DNA of 12,388 bases from positions 1 to 12,388 of the forward strand of contig USPO01000027.1 in assembly GCA_900556575.1 (NCBI GenBank), read 5' to 3'. The DNA comes from an uncultured Eubacteriales bacterium (lineage in GTDB: Bacteria > Bacillota > Clostridia > UBA1381). The position numbers were made by a program, and so were the translations under genes. Positions 1-6,645 of this stretch are shown one piece after another. Each line of letters opens with the position of its first letter. Positions within the stretch are counted from its first letter, which is position 1. The notes under the pieces were generated by a model. That model saw nothing but the letters and a program-made list of their open reading frames with translations. It had not been told where the DNA came from and made no database searches.

Positions 1-1
1 A

Positions 2-1003
2 GCGGAATATTTAACTTATGTTGCCTCTGTTGGCGACCAACAGGACAGCGTAGAAATGCGTTATGAGGATGAGAATATATGGCTAACACAGAAGATGATG
101 GCAACATTGTATGATGTAGATGTTCGTACAATCAATGATCATATTAAGAAGATTTATTCCGACTCAGAGCTTGAGGAAGATTCAACTATCCGGAATTTCC
201 GGATAGTTCAAACGGAAGGTTCACGTCAGGTGACTCGTGATACAAAGCATTATAATCTTCAAATGATTATTGCGGTTGGATTCAAGGTTAATAATGAGCG
301 AGCAGTACAGTTTCGCAAGTGGGCCAATAGCATCGTCAAGGATTATACCATCAAAGGCTGGGTTATGGATGATGAACGTCTGAAACGCGGGACGTATCTG
401 ACTGAAAAATATTTCGATGAGCAGTTAGAGCGCATCCGTGAGATTCGTGCAAGCGAAAGAAAGTTCTATCAGAAGATAACCGATCTGTATGCTACAGCTA
501 TTGATTATGATAAAAATTCTGCAACGACGAGAAGATTTTATGCGACAGTTCAAAATAAAATGCATTACGCAGTTCATGGACATACGGCAGCTGAGTTGAT
601 TGTGGAAAGAGCAGATCACGCAAAAGAGCATATGGGATTAACTACTTGGGCAGATGCTCCGGAAGGAAAGATTAAGAGAAGTGATGTTACAGTTGCTAAG
701 AATTACTTGAGTCAAAATGAAATGAAGCAGCTGAATCGTATGGTCACTGCATACCTGGATTTTGCTGAGAACATGACATTAAGGCATATTCCTCTTACTA
801 TGCAGGACTGGGAGAAAAGACTTAATAGCTTTATTGAAATGTTTGATTATGGTATTTTACAGGATGCAGGTAAGGTGTCAGCTGAAATTGCAAAGATTCA
901 TGCTGAAACTGAATTTGAAAAATATCGCGTTGTTCAGGATAGATTATTTATGTCTGATTTTGATAAGTACATGTTGGAATTAGAGGAAAATGCAAAGAAA
1001 TAG
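2..1003 (+). CDS. RhuM family protein (5' end outside window)
   Basis: The reading frame is open from base 2, so the gene begins to the left of the window. The first internal ATG is at 56, but the residues before it (AEYLTYVASVGDQQDSVE) look like the normal RhuM N-terminus, so 56 is probably not the real start. The core has the family pattern: an 'EDENIWLTQKMMA' stretch that looks like a small DNA-binding fold, then 'HYNLQMIIAVGFKVNNERAVQFRKWAN', 'VKDYTIKGW', and a C-terminal half with 'TTRRFYATVQNKMHYAVHGHTAAEL'. RhuM was named from a Salmonella pathogenicity island. Homologues are common in genomic islands and prophages, and the biochemical role is not established. A 25-bp perfect palindrome lies inside the gene at 184-208. 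Family assignment is confident; function is unknown. Confidence 0.88.
   Translation, partial: AEYLTYVASVGDQQDSVEMRYEDENIWLTQKMMATLYDVDVRTINDHIKKIYSDSELEEDSTIRNFRIVQTEGSRQVTRDTKHYNLQMIIAVGFKVNNERAVQFRKWANSIVKDYTIKGWVMDDERLKRGTYLTEKYFDEQLERIREIRASERKFYQKITDLYATAIDYDKNSATTRRFYATVQNKMHYAVHGHTAAELIVERADHAKEHMGLTTWADAPEGKIKRSDVTVAKNYLSQNEMKQLNRMVTAYLDFAENMTLRHIPLTMQDWEKRLNSFIEMFDYGILQDAGKVSAEIAKIHAETEFEKYRVVQDRLFMSDFDKYMLELEENAKK
184..208. repeat. 25-bp perfect inverted repeat inside the RhuM gene
   Basis: The 12-base arm at 184-195 (AACTATCCGGAA) is exactly complementary in reverse to 197-208, with a single T at 196 as centre. The stretch codes for T-I-R-N-F-R-I-V, so it may simply follow from the protein sequence. 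It could also act as a binding site for a dimeric protein or fold as a hairpin in the message. The symmetry is seen directly; any function is a guess. Confidence 0.6.
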
Positions 1004-1053
1004 AAACACAAAAATAGTTTTTCTGCAAATTTTGTTCATTAGGAGGAAAAACA

Positions 1054-1170
1054 GTGGGAGAAACACAAGCAAAGTATCACCATTTGATACCACAAATGTA
1101 TATGTCAGCTTGGGAAAAATGCTACAGGCACATTAGAAGTAGAGTTTTTATGAATGTACTGGAAATATAG
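1054..1170 (+). pseudogene. Frameshifted N-terminal fragment resembling DUF4238
   Basis: A textbook AGGAGG at 1041-1046 sits 7 bases before a GTG at 1054, opening 38 codons (VGETQAKYHHLIPQMYMSAW, then others) that stop at 1168-1170. 'KYHHLIPQMYMSAW' resembles the start of DUF4238 proteins (KxHHxIPQxYLxxF). After the Trp, shifting by one base at the GGGAAAAA run (1112-1119) gives the more protein-like KNATGTLEVEFL before a TGA at 1151. This suggests a one-base indel in a homopolymer and loss of the remainder of a gene that should be a few hundred residues long. Family recall is from memory and moderate; that the gene is broken is likely, because nothing in any frame continues it. Confidence 0.45.
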
Positions 1171-1195
1171 AGTCACAGCTGAAAGGGGCGAGATT

Positions 1196-1275
1196 ATGGA
1201 TTTACCATTGAATAATGTTTTAAATCTTACGAAGGAAGAAATTGAAAACAGCATAATTTCTATCCCGGGCAGTGG
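1196..1275 (+). pseudogene. Out-of-frame N-terminal remnant of the GIY-YIG gene
   Basis: An ATG at 1196 follows a GGGGCGA ribosome-binding-like stretch (1183-1189) and encodes MDLPLNNVLNLTKEEIENS before running into a TGA at 1295-1297. That N-terminus looks like the natural start of the GIY-YIG protein encoded next, but it lies in another frame. The frame of the following ORF is open upstream only back to a TGA at 1243 and reads KQHNFYPGQWVFSF. The two halves look like one protein joined by a deletion near 1245-1255 that also changed frame. In family members as I remember them, several dozen residues separate these two motifs; that count is not checked here. Confidence 0.45.
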
Positions 1276-1914
1276 GTGTTCAGCTTTGCAAGAATGAATG
1301 ACGATGAATGGTTGTTGATTTCCGCAGCAGAGATTGTGGATGTTCCCACTGATAAGCGTGCAACAGTAAATGTGTTGGAGAGATTTGTGCCGTTGTTCGG
1401 AAGACTGATTATTAAATGCAGAAAAGGTCACACTTTTTCAAGGTATGTATTCAACCTCAGTAAGTATCTTGAACAGGCGAGTGTAAAAGAAATATTGTCA
1501 TGCCTATACAGTGGCGAAAACTTTGAAGGTTATGACAGGGTACATCTTCCTTATTATCGTTTGGCTGATATTTTCAACGGAAGAATATTGCCTACATATT
1601 ATGAAGCATTGAAGAAAATAACGGGGGTTTACTGTCTGACTGACACTCACACCGGAAAACTATATATAGGCTCTGCCACAGGTGAAGAAGGTGTTGCCCA
1701 AAGATGGGGTAACTACCTTGATTCAAAACATGGTGGAAACAAGAAATTGATTGCTTTGTATGAACAAAAGGGTTCCGAGTATTTTGAAAAGTATTTTACC
1801 TATACATTGCTTGAGTATTTTGGTTTATCGTATGATCCGATAAAAATACTGGAACGTGAGCAATATTGGAAAAAATGCTTGGATACCATCAGAAACGGAT
1901 ACAACGATAATTAA
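1276..1914 (+). CDS. GIY-YIG nuclease family protein, probably N-terminally truncated
   Basis: The 212-residue ORF begins at a GTG with no ribosome binding site of its own. The GIY-YIG nuclease domain is in the C-terminal half: G117-V-Y119 for 'GIY', Y130-I-G132 for 'YIG', R143 in AQRW as the likely catalytic arginine, and a glutamate in 'LEREQYW' (about 193-198) as the likely metal ligand. These are the family's active residues, so the nuclease core appears intact. The N-terminal 110 residues form a separate conserved region of unknown role. GIY-YIG enzymes cut DNA in homing, repair, restriction and phage biology. The true N-terminus seems to lie in another frame at 1196 after an internal deletion, so the protein may not be made. 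The stop at 1912-1914 is 19 bases before the next start. Confidence 0.75.
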   Translation: MFSFARMNDDEWLLISAAEIVDVPTDKRATVNVLERFVPLFGRLIIKCRKGHTFSRYVFNLSKYLEQASVKEILSCLYSGENFEGYDRVHLPYYRLADIFNGRILPTYYEALKKITGVYCLTDTHTGKLYIGSATGEEGVAQRWGNYLDSKHGGNKKLIALYEQKGSEYFEKYFTYTLLEYFGLSYDPIKILEREQYWKKCLDTIRNGYNDN

Positions 1915-1933
1915 AGATTGGAGGAGTGCTGCA

Positions 1934-3460
1934 GTGGCAGAGATGAAAGAAATACATGATTTTGCTGTTAATTGGTGTGATAAATTTCGAGACCAAAACA
2001 TCAACTATATAGAATTAGTTGACCATTTTATGGCGGATGATTGTGCTGCTCTCGGATTTGAGATGGACTGTGGTCATGCCTTTTCAGAAAAATATGGGCA
2101 GGCAGCAAGTAATCATGAGGCATTAGATAGAATTATTGATGATGTTACAGATATTCCTTTGCTGGGATCCGCTATTTATTCTCGGTGGAGATATTTTAAC
2201 CATTTGGCATACAATGGTGCGGAAATTTTAGAACCGAAAAATCGTGCTTGGTTTATTTTAGCGCTTAGTCGATTGGCTTTACTTTCAGGAGAAAATCCTT
2301 TTATATTCCAAGGCACATTGAAAAAGATGAGTATCATATCGAACAATACCTGCTATGGTTCTATGCCGGAACCGACCAAGGAAACAGAACAACACCTTAC
2401 CATCAATGATGAAGGATGCATATGGTTTTCCGGATACAACTTCGGATACGGTGGAGAAAAAAAGGCACGGAATCGTAATTTCAAAATCGAAAAAGCAGAC
2501 ACAGATAAATTATTTGGTGCTATTGCAGATTATTTCGGTAATGGCTATGATGAAATTTTTGCCAACGATACTGGGGATTGGGTGATGGAACTTACCAATA
2601 CCGATGGCAAGATTTATAAATTCCGTGGGTCATTGTGTGCTGATTTTGATTACGAGGGAATGGATTTGTCTGACCTTGTTCGGGAAACCGTTGGTATGGA
2701 TGATTTATTTGTATTTGATGGTAACAATAAACCGGATATAATTACAAAGATTATATTGGATTATCATAGAGTGACAAAAATTAAGCCAAGAGAAAAACCG
2801 GAGGGTGCAGCCTGGGAATTTGTCACTTGGGATTACAACGAACATCTGATTATTGATAGAGAAACAGAAACACTTGAGCATATTCAAAATATAGGGAGAG
2901 GATGTAAAGTATCTCGTAAATATGAGATTGAGGATGATATTGTAAGTCTGCTTGAAAATTTTGATGCAAAGGATTTATTCTCGCATATAGAAGGTAATCC
3001 GGTTGACGTAATTGAAACTCCAAATGAAACGAAGGATTATAAAATTACTATAAATTATAAGAAAAGTCCACAGCGTGTCATTGAAGGCAGCTACGATAAA
3101 AATGGTCTGCCGGATGATTTTGCGAATTTTGCAAAAAAGGTGTTCGGTTTTATTCATTTTTATGGGCAGGGAGAAATTCTTGACCCATCGGTTTATGGTA
3201 AGGTGAAACGCCGTCAATCAGAATACATTTTCTGCAGCGTCGCATTTAATGAAGGATACAAGAGTTATTATTATTTGACGTATGATGACAGTATCGAAGT
3301 TGGTGATTTTGTCATTGTTCCGGCAGGAAAAAATAATCATGAGGAGGTTGTAGAAGTAGTAAATATCGAATACTTCAATGAAGAGAATGCTCCGCTGCCG
3401 GTTGATAAGACTAAGCATATCATCCGTAAGTGTACAGATGATGATTTTGATTTGCAGTAA
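1934..3460 (+). CDS. Conserved hypothetical protein, 508 residues
   Basis: I chose the GTG at 1934 because GGAGGAG at 1920-1926 sits 7 bases before it. The frame stays open further upstream to an ATG at 1856, but that start lies inside the GIY-YIG gene and lacks a ribosome binding site. There is no signal peptide or membrane segment, so it is probably cytosolic. The N-terminal 120 residues look helical. A middle part contains 'DGCIWFSGYNFGYG'-like and 'TNTDGKIYKFRGSLCADFDYEGMDL' stretches. The last 85 residues, with 'YKSYYYLTYDDSIEVGDFVIVPAG' and 'EVVNIEYF', look like a small beta-barrel (SH3-like) module. The same C-terminal module occurs, to my recollection, in other clostridial proteins of unknown function. 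It is the only clearly intact long gene in the decayed stretch. No enzyme motif is recognised. Confidence 0.72.
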   Translation: MAEMKEIHDFAVNWCDKFRDQNINYIELVDHFMADDCAALGFEMDCGHAFSEKYGQAASNHEALDRIIDDVTDIPLLGSAIYSRWRYFNHLAYNGAEILEPKNRAWFILALSRLALLSGENPFIFQGTLKKMSIISNNTCYGSMPEPTKETEQHLTINDEGCIWFSGYNFGYGGEKKARNRNFKIEKADTDKLFGAIADYFGNGYDEIFANDTGDWVMELTNTDGKIYKFRGSLCADFDYEGMDLSDLVRETVGMDDLFVFDGNNKPDIITKIILDYHRVTKIKPREKPEGAAWEFVTWDYNEHLIIDRETETLEHIQNIGRGCKVSRKYEIEDDIVSLLENFDAKDLFSHIEGNPVDVIETPNETKDYKITINYKKSPQRVIEGSYDKNGLPDDFANFAKKVFGFIHFYGQGEILDPSVYGKVKRRQSEYIFCSVAFNEGYKSYYYLTYDDSIEVGDFVIVPAGKNNHEEVVEVVNIEYFNEENAPLPVDKTKHIIRKCTDDDFDLQ

Positions 3461-3513
3461 CAGGTAACTAATAATCAGGGACTAAGAACTAAGAAAAAAT
3501 AGACTCAAAGGAA

Positions 3514-3615
3514 ATGCTGATGGTTGAAGATATGGAGAACAGAGAGTTTCTTGTGGATTTATTTAATCAAATGTATGATTAGCTGCCGGCACCGAGAAAG
3601 AAAAAGGCGAGGTGA
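3514..3615 (+). pseudogene. Tiny ORF interrupted by an amber codon
   Basis: From the ATG at 3514 (or 3520) the frame reads MVEDMENREFLVDLFNQMYD and meets TAG at 3580-3582. The same frame then continues as LPAPRKKKAR to a TGA at 3613-3615. The Lys/Arg-rich end looks like a natural protein C-terminus, so the amber probably replaces one sense codon, for example Tyr TAT or TAC. It resembles the tail of a larger protein whose start is missing. The GAGGTGA that contains the final TGA is also the ribosome binding site of the next gene at 3622. I do not recognise the family. Read-through is possible but unsupported. Confidence 0.4.
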
Positions 3616-3621
3616 CTTTGT

Positions 3622-3831
3622 ATGAGTAAATATGAACAGTTATGGAAATGGATAAAGGAAAACGGCACAAACAGCTTTAAGCTTGCATATTCGGAAATAG
3701 AAAATATAGCAGGAATACCGATAGACCATTCTTTTCTAACATATAAAAAAGAGTTGGAGGAGTATGGTTACAGGGTTGGTAAAATTTCTATGAAAAATAG
3801 AACTGTGTTATTTGAAAAGATAATCGGATAG
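3622..3831 (+). CDS. Small conserved protein of unknown function, 69 residues
   Basis: ATG at 3622 follows GAGGTGA (3609-3615) with 6 bases between. The product is MSKYEQLWKWIKENGTNSFK and so on, rich in charged and aromatic residues, with 'FKLAYSEIENIAGIPIDHSFLTYKKELEEYGY' and 'VGKISMKNRTVLFEKI'. It looks like a compact helix-plus-strand domain with no signal peptide or membrane segment. Proteins with this pattern turn up often in Firmicutes beside unrelated genes, to my recollection, and no function is known to me. It ends 19 bases before the acetyltransferase start, which has its own GGAGGGAG site, so the two are probably co-transcribed. Confidence 0.75.
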   Translation: MSKYEQLWKWIKENGTNSFKLAYSEIENIAGIPIDHSFLTYKKELEEYGYRVGKISMKNRTVLFEKIIG

Positions 3832-3850
3832 CTGTGGAGGGAGTTTTATA

Positions 3851-4438
3851 ATGGATATTTTAGATGTAATGAAACGTGAACAAGGATATTGCTCGGCTCA
3901 TAGGGATATGCCGAATGAGTTACAGAAAAAGGCAAAAACACTGTGCTGGGAATATAATCGAACAAGTCCGGCTGAAGAAGAGAAACGAGCAGAAATATTA
4001 AAAGAACTTTTTGGTGATTGTCATCCGCTGACATTTATTGAACCGAATTTCCATTGTGATTACGGTTTTAATATTCACACGAGCGGATTAACGGTTATTA
4101 ATTATAATTGTGTAATATTGGACACATCACCCGTATATATAGGTGAGAATGCATTTATTGCACCGGGAGTGTGTATTGCCTGTGCTGGGCATGCTATTGA
4201 TGCAAAACAGCGTGCTGCCGGGATTGGAACATCAAATCCTGTCAGAATAGGGAATAATGTATGGATAGGTGCTAACTCTACTATATGCGGTGGTGTAGAG
4301 ATAGGCGACGGAAGTATTATAGGTGCAGGAAGTGTTGTAACAAAAGATATACCGTCCGGAGTAGTTGCGGTAGGAAATCCGTGCCGGGTTCTTAGAAAAG
4401 TGACTGAAAAAGACATAATCGAACCAATGAAACTTTAA
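3851..4438 (+). CDS. Sugar O-acetyltransferase (maltose/galactoside acetyltransferase type)
   Basis: The protein has 195 residues, close to the usual size of the Maa/LacA family. These enzymes move an acetyl group from acetyl-CoA to a hydroxyl of a sugar. The N-terminal 50 residues (with 'KAKTLCWEYNRT') match the helical Maa/LacA start domain. Residues about 75-165 carry left-handed beta-helix hexapeptide repeats (VYIGEN, VRIGNN, VWIGAN, VEIGDG, SIIGAG). H114 in 'CAGHAID' is the expected catalytic histidine. 'VVTKDIPSGVVAVGNPCRVLR' (162-182) is the typical acetyl-CoA-side C-terminus. GGAGGGAG at 3836-3843 supports the ATG at 3851. The real acceptor is unknown because no sugar-utilisation genes are adjacent. 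Confidence 0.92.
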   Translation: MDILDVMKREQGYCSAHRDMPNELQKKAKTLCWEYNRTSPAEEEKRAEILKELFGDCHPLTFIEPNFHCDYGFNIHTSGLTVINYNCVILDTSPVYIGENAFIAPGVCIACAGHAIDAKQRAAGIGTSNPVRIGNNVWIGANSTICGGVEIGDGSIIGAGSVVTKDIPSGVVAVGNPCRVLRKVTEKDIIEPMKL

Positions 4439-4475
4439 TATAGTATATTAGAATATTAAGGAGGCTTGCATAGCA

Positions 4476-5237
4476 ATGAATATCAGTTGGGACGCTCAAA
4501 AATATACAAATGATTTTTCATTTGTACATGAGTATGGAAACAGTGTTATGGAATTGATTGATTTTGACAATGTAAAAAATGCGGTAGATTTGGGCTGCGG
4601 CAATGGTGCATTGACAAAAAAACTAAAAGATAAAGGAATTGATGTAATAGGAATTGATGCATCCGAAGAATTGCTTGAAACAGCGAAAAGTAAGTATCCG
4701 GATATTGAATTTATTTGCGGAGATGCAGCAAACTTTCGTTTACCGGAAAAAGTTGATTTGGTATTTTCAAATGCCGTATTTCATTGGATTGATGAAGAAC
4801 GGCAGTCCGATATGATAAAATGTGTTTATGATGCATTGAGCAGCGGCGGTCAGTTTGTATTTGAATTTGGCGGATATGGTAATAATGTAAAAATTCATAG
4901 TGCATTGAAAGCAGCATTTAAGGAATACGGATATGAATATAGTATGCCGTTTTATTTCCCGACAATAGGTGATTATTCAAAGAAGCTTGAAAACGGTGGC
5001 TTTTTGGTTAAGAAGGCAATATTGTTTGAACGTCCTACCTTACTTAAGGGAGAAAACGGTATGAAGGACTGGATCGAAATGTTTGTAAAAATACCGTTTG
5101 ATACTATTGCCGATAATGATGAAAAAAGCCGCATTATAGACGGAGCGGTTGAGCTGTTGAGGGATGAATTGTATACAGACGGAGATTGGTATGCAGACTA
5201 TGTAAGGCTGAGAATGAAGGCTGTAAAAGTTAATTAA
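4476..5237 (+). CDS. Class I SAM-dependent methyltransferase
   Basis: This 253-residue protein has a Rossmann-type methyltransferase core. Motif I is VDLGCGNG (37-44), the ribose-binding acidic residue is D61 in 'VIGIDAS', an acidic residue after strand 3 is D83 in 'CGDAANF', and the post-strand-4 motif is 'NAVFHWID' (99-106). The last is typical of the group that includes trans-aconitate methyltransferase (Tam) and BioC-like enzymes, which suggests a small-molecule carboxylate or similar acceptor. The substrate cannot be read from the sequence. AAGGAGG at 4459-4465 lies 10 bases before the ATG. The gene follows the acetyltransferase by 37 bases and may share its transcript. Confidence 0.9.
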   Translation: MNISWDAQKYTNDFSFVHEYGNSVMELIDFDNVKNAVDLGCGNGALTKKLKDKGIDVIGIDASEELLETAKSKYPDIEFICGDAANFRLPEKVDLVFSNAVFHWIDEERQSDMIKCVYDALSSGGQFVFEFGGYGNNVKIHSALKAAFKEYGYEYSMPFYFPTIGDYSKKLENGGFLVKKAILFERPTLLKGENGMKDWIEMFVKIPFDTIADNDEKSRIIDGAVELLRDELYTDGDWYADYVRLRMKAVKVN

Positions 5238-5330
5238 TTTAAATTGGAGCAATGTTCTTGCTTTGTTTGCGGGAAGCGTGATTTGAGATAAGTGGTATAT
5301 TGTTATTAAGTTATACGGAGGGAATACAAA

Positions 5331-5807
5331 ATGTACAACTGTGGATTTAAAAAGGAAAACAACTGGTTCAGGTATCGTGCGGCGGCAATTATTATTGAAA
5401 ATGATTGTGTACTCTTTGCTGGAAATAAATTGGAGGATTACTATTATTCAATAGGCGGAGGGGTACATATGGGCGAGACGGCAGAGGATGCCGCTGTTCG
5501 TGAGGTATATGAAGAAACCGGAGTTAAATATGAGGTTGACAGGCTTGCAGTCATTCATGAGAATTTCTTTCATGGTGACGGCGGTACTCTTGACGGACTT
5601 GACTGCCATGAGGTAAGCTTTTACTTTTTAATGAAACCGAGGGGAACGCAGGAGCTTAACAGCAATAGTACAGTCTTTGGGGTTAAAGAAGAAATGCATT
5701 GGATACCGATTAAGGATTTGGATAAATACAAGGCATTTCCAAGCTTTATGAAGGACTATCTTGCAAAGGAACATACAGGTATCGAGCATATAGTAACTCA
5801 CGAATAA
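5331..5807 (+). CDS. NUDIX hydrolase
   Basis: The protein has 158 residues with a complete Nudix box at residues 43-65: G43, then E49, then R57-E58-V-Y-E61-E62-T-G64-V65, matching Gx5Ex7REUxEExGU. These glutamates bind Mg2+ for cleavage of a nucleoside diphosphate linked to another group. The N-terminal 'RYRAAAIIIENDCVLFAGN' forms the first strands of the fold. The substrate is not predictable from the box; a MutT-like clean-up role or ADP-sugar hydrolysis is possible. GGAGGGA (5316-5322) precedes the ATG. It stands 93 bases after the methyltransferase, with no convincing promoter or terminator in that gap. Confidence 0.92.
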   Translation: MYNCGFKKENNWFRYRAAAIIIENDCVLFAGNKLEDYYYSIGGGVHMGETAEDAAVREVYEETGVKYEVDRLAVIHENFFHGDGGTLDGLDCHEVSFYFLMKPRGTQELNSNSTVFGVKEEMHWIPIKDLDKYKAFPSFMKDYLAKEHTGIEHIVTHE

Positions 5808-5819
5808 ATAATATGATGC

Positions 5820-5848
5820 TTGACAATTCGGTGATATTTTGTTATTAT
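5820..5848 (+). promoter_or_regulatory. Sigma-A promoter for the SseB-like gene
   Basis: A perfect -35 TTGACA at 5820-5825 is followed, after exactly 17 bases, by -10 TATTAT at 5843-5848, with an extended -10 TG at 5840-5841. Transcription should start near 5855, leaving a leader of about 105 nt before the ATG at 5961. Confidence 0.75.
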
Positions 5849-5869
5849 GTATATAAGTCAGAGATTTGT

Positions 5870-5898
5870 TAAAACTAAATTTTTGATAATTAGTTTTA
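5870..5898. repeat. AT-rich inverted repeat in the leader of the SseB-like gene
   Basis: TAAAACTAA at 5870-5878 is perfectly mirrored by TTAGTTTTA at 5890-5898, with an 11-base spacer. It lies just downstream of the predicted transcription start, a place where a repressor operator or a leader hairpin could act. The stem has only two G-C pairs, so an RNA hairpin would be weak. Function is a guess. Confidence 0.4.
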
Positions 5899-5960
5899 TC
5901 GTTATATGTAGTACCATATTTTATGACAGAAACAATAAATTGATTTTTGGAGGAAAGTAA

Positions 5961-6419
5961 ATGAATAATATTAACAACGGACCGGAAAGAGGAAAGCTTT
6001 TGAGAGAATTAAAGCACGAATTCCTGAATGATATAAACATAGAAAAGCTTATGCCTGTTTTATCGCTGTTAAAAGATACAAATGTCATTGTACCGGTAAA
6101 TCGTGCAGAGGATGTAGAGGGCGAAAACTTTGAGCCGATAGAAGTACCGGAAGGAAAGACAGCGTTTCGTATGATTCCGGATATGCTCCAAAGCGGTGAG
6201 AAACACTTTATGCCGTTATTTTCTAATTTAGACCAAATTCCGAAAGATTACGGTGATGGTTTAAGAATGGATTTGCCGGCGGTAAAGTGCTTTGAAATGG
6301 GATTAAATTCGGGAAGAATACAGGGATTTGTTCTTGATGCATATACAGAACCGATGGAGCTTGATTTAAAAATGGCAAAGGTAGTGCTGCAAATGGCAGC
6401 AGATGAGAAAAATAAGTGA
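5961..6419 (+). CDS. SseB-like protein
   Basis: This 152-residue cytosolic protein resembles the SseB N-terminal domain family. 'DTNVIVPVNRAED' (39-51) is followed by 'KHFMPLFSNLDQIPKDY' (81-97), the family's 'lP(V/L)Ft(s/d)...l' signature, then a 'GFVLDAYTEPMELDL' strand-helix part (122-136). SseB was first described as an enhancer of serine sensitivity in E. coli. The domain is widespread in Firmicutes, often as a short stand-alone protein, and its biochemical role is unclear. GGAGGAAAG (5949-5957) precedes the ATG. It has its own promoter and terminator, so it is likely a single-gene unit. Confidence 0.78.
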   Translation: MNNINNGPERGKLLRELKHEFLNDINIEKLMPVLSLLKDTNVIVPVNRAEDVEGENFEPIEVPEGKTAFRMIPDMLQSGEKHFMPLFSNLDQIPKDYGDGLRMDLPAVKCFEMGLNSGRIQGFVLDAYTEPMELDLKMAKVVLQMAADEKNK

Positions 6420-6435
6420 GTTAGATAATTTCAGT

Positions 6436-6476
6436 AAATATGCGGTAAAAATCAATTTATTTTGCCGCATATTTTT
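6436..6476 (+). terminator. Intrinsic terminator after the SseB-like gene
   Basis: A 15-base arm at 6436-6450 (AAATATGCGGTAAAA) pairs with 6460-6474 with one G-U wobble across a 9-base loop, and ends in a T run. The A-rich left arm means it could also work in the reverse direction. It separates the SseB-like gene from the transporter promoter that starts 10 bases later. Confidence 0.82.
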
Positions 6477-6485
6477 CATATAAAA

Positions 6486-6514
6486 TTGACATTATAAAAT
6501 TATTATGGTATAAT
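6486..6514 (+). promoter_or_regulatory. Consensus extended -10 sigma-A promoter for the NSS transporter
   Basis: TTGACA at 6486-6491 and TATAAT at 6509-6514 are both perfect, with exactly 17 bases between them and an extended -10 TGG at 6506-6508. The predicted start is near 6521. This rules out an in-frame ATG at 6520 as the translation start and leaves a leader of about 125 nt. Confidence 0.9.
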
Positions 6515-6552
6515 ATAAAATGAGTTGGTTTATCTTATGGCTTTACGAATGC

Positions 6553-6588
6553 TTTATTTCCGATATATTACGGAAATGGGTATTTTTT
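6553..6588 (+). promoter_or_regulatory. Leader hairpin with U-run, possible attenuator
   Basis: ATTTCCG (6556-6562) and CGGAAAT (6571-6577) form a 7-bp stem around an 8-base loop. Three further U-G pairs (6553-6555 with 6578-6580) extend it to 10 bp. It is followed directly by a run of seven T (6583-6589 region). Placed between a strong promoter and the transporter start, this has the form of an intrinsic terminator inside a 5' leader. I recognise no known riboswitch or T-box core. The stem and T run are seen; regulation is inferred. Confidence 0.45.
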
Positions 6589-6645
6589 TATGCTGTGAGG
6601 ATAAATAATCGGTATGTATTAATCTTTAAAGAAAGGAAAGAAAAA

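Noticed and set aside
1856..1933. Upstream start at 1856 for the 508-residue protein
   Set aside because: It lies inside the GIY-YIG gene in another frame and lacks a ribosome binding site; GTG 1934 has GGAGGAG at ideal spacing.
4102..4416. Antisense ORF opposite the O-acetyltransferase
   Set aside because: It is a shadow of the hexapeptide-repeat coding frame, with no ribosome binding site or family resemblance.
6520..6645. In-frame N-terminal extension of the NSS transporter from ATG 6520
   Set aside because: The ATG is at the predicted transcription start of a perfect promoter, has no ribosome binding site, and the extension does not resemble NSS N-termini, while ATG 6646 gives the signature start.
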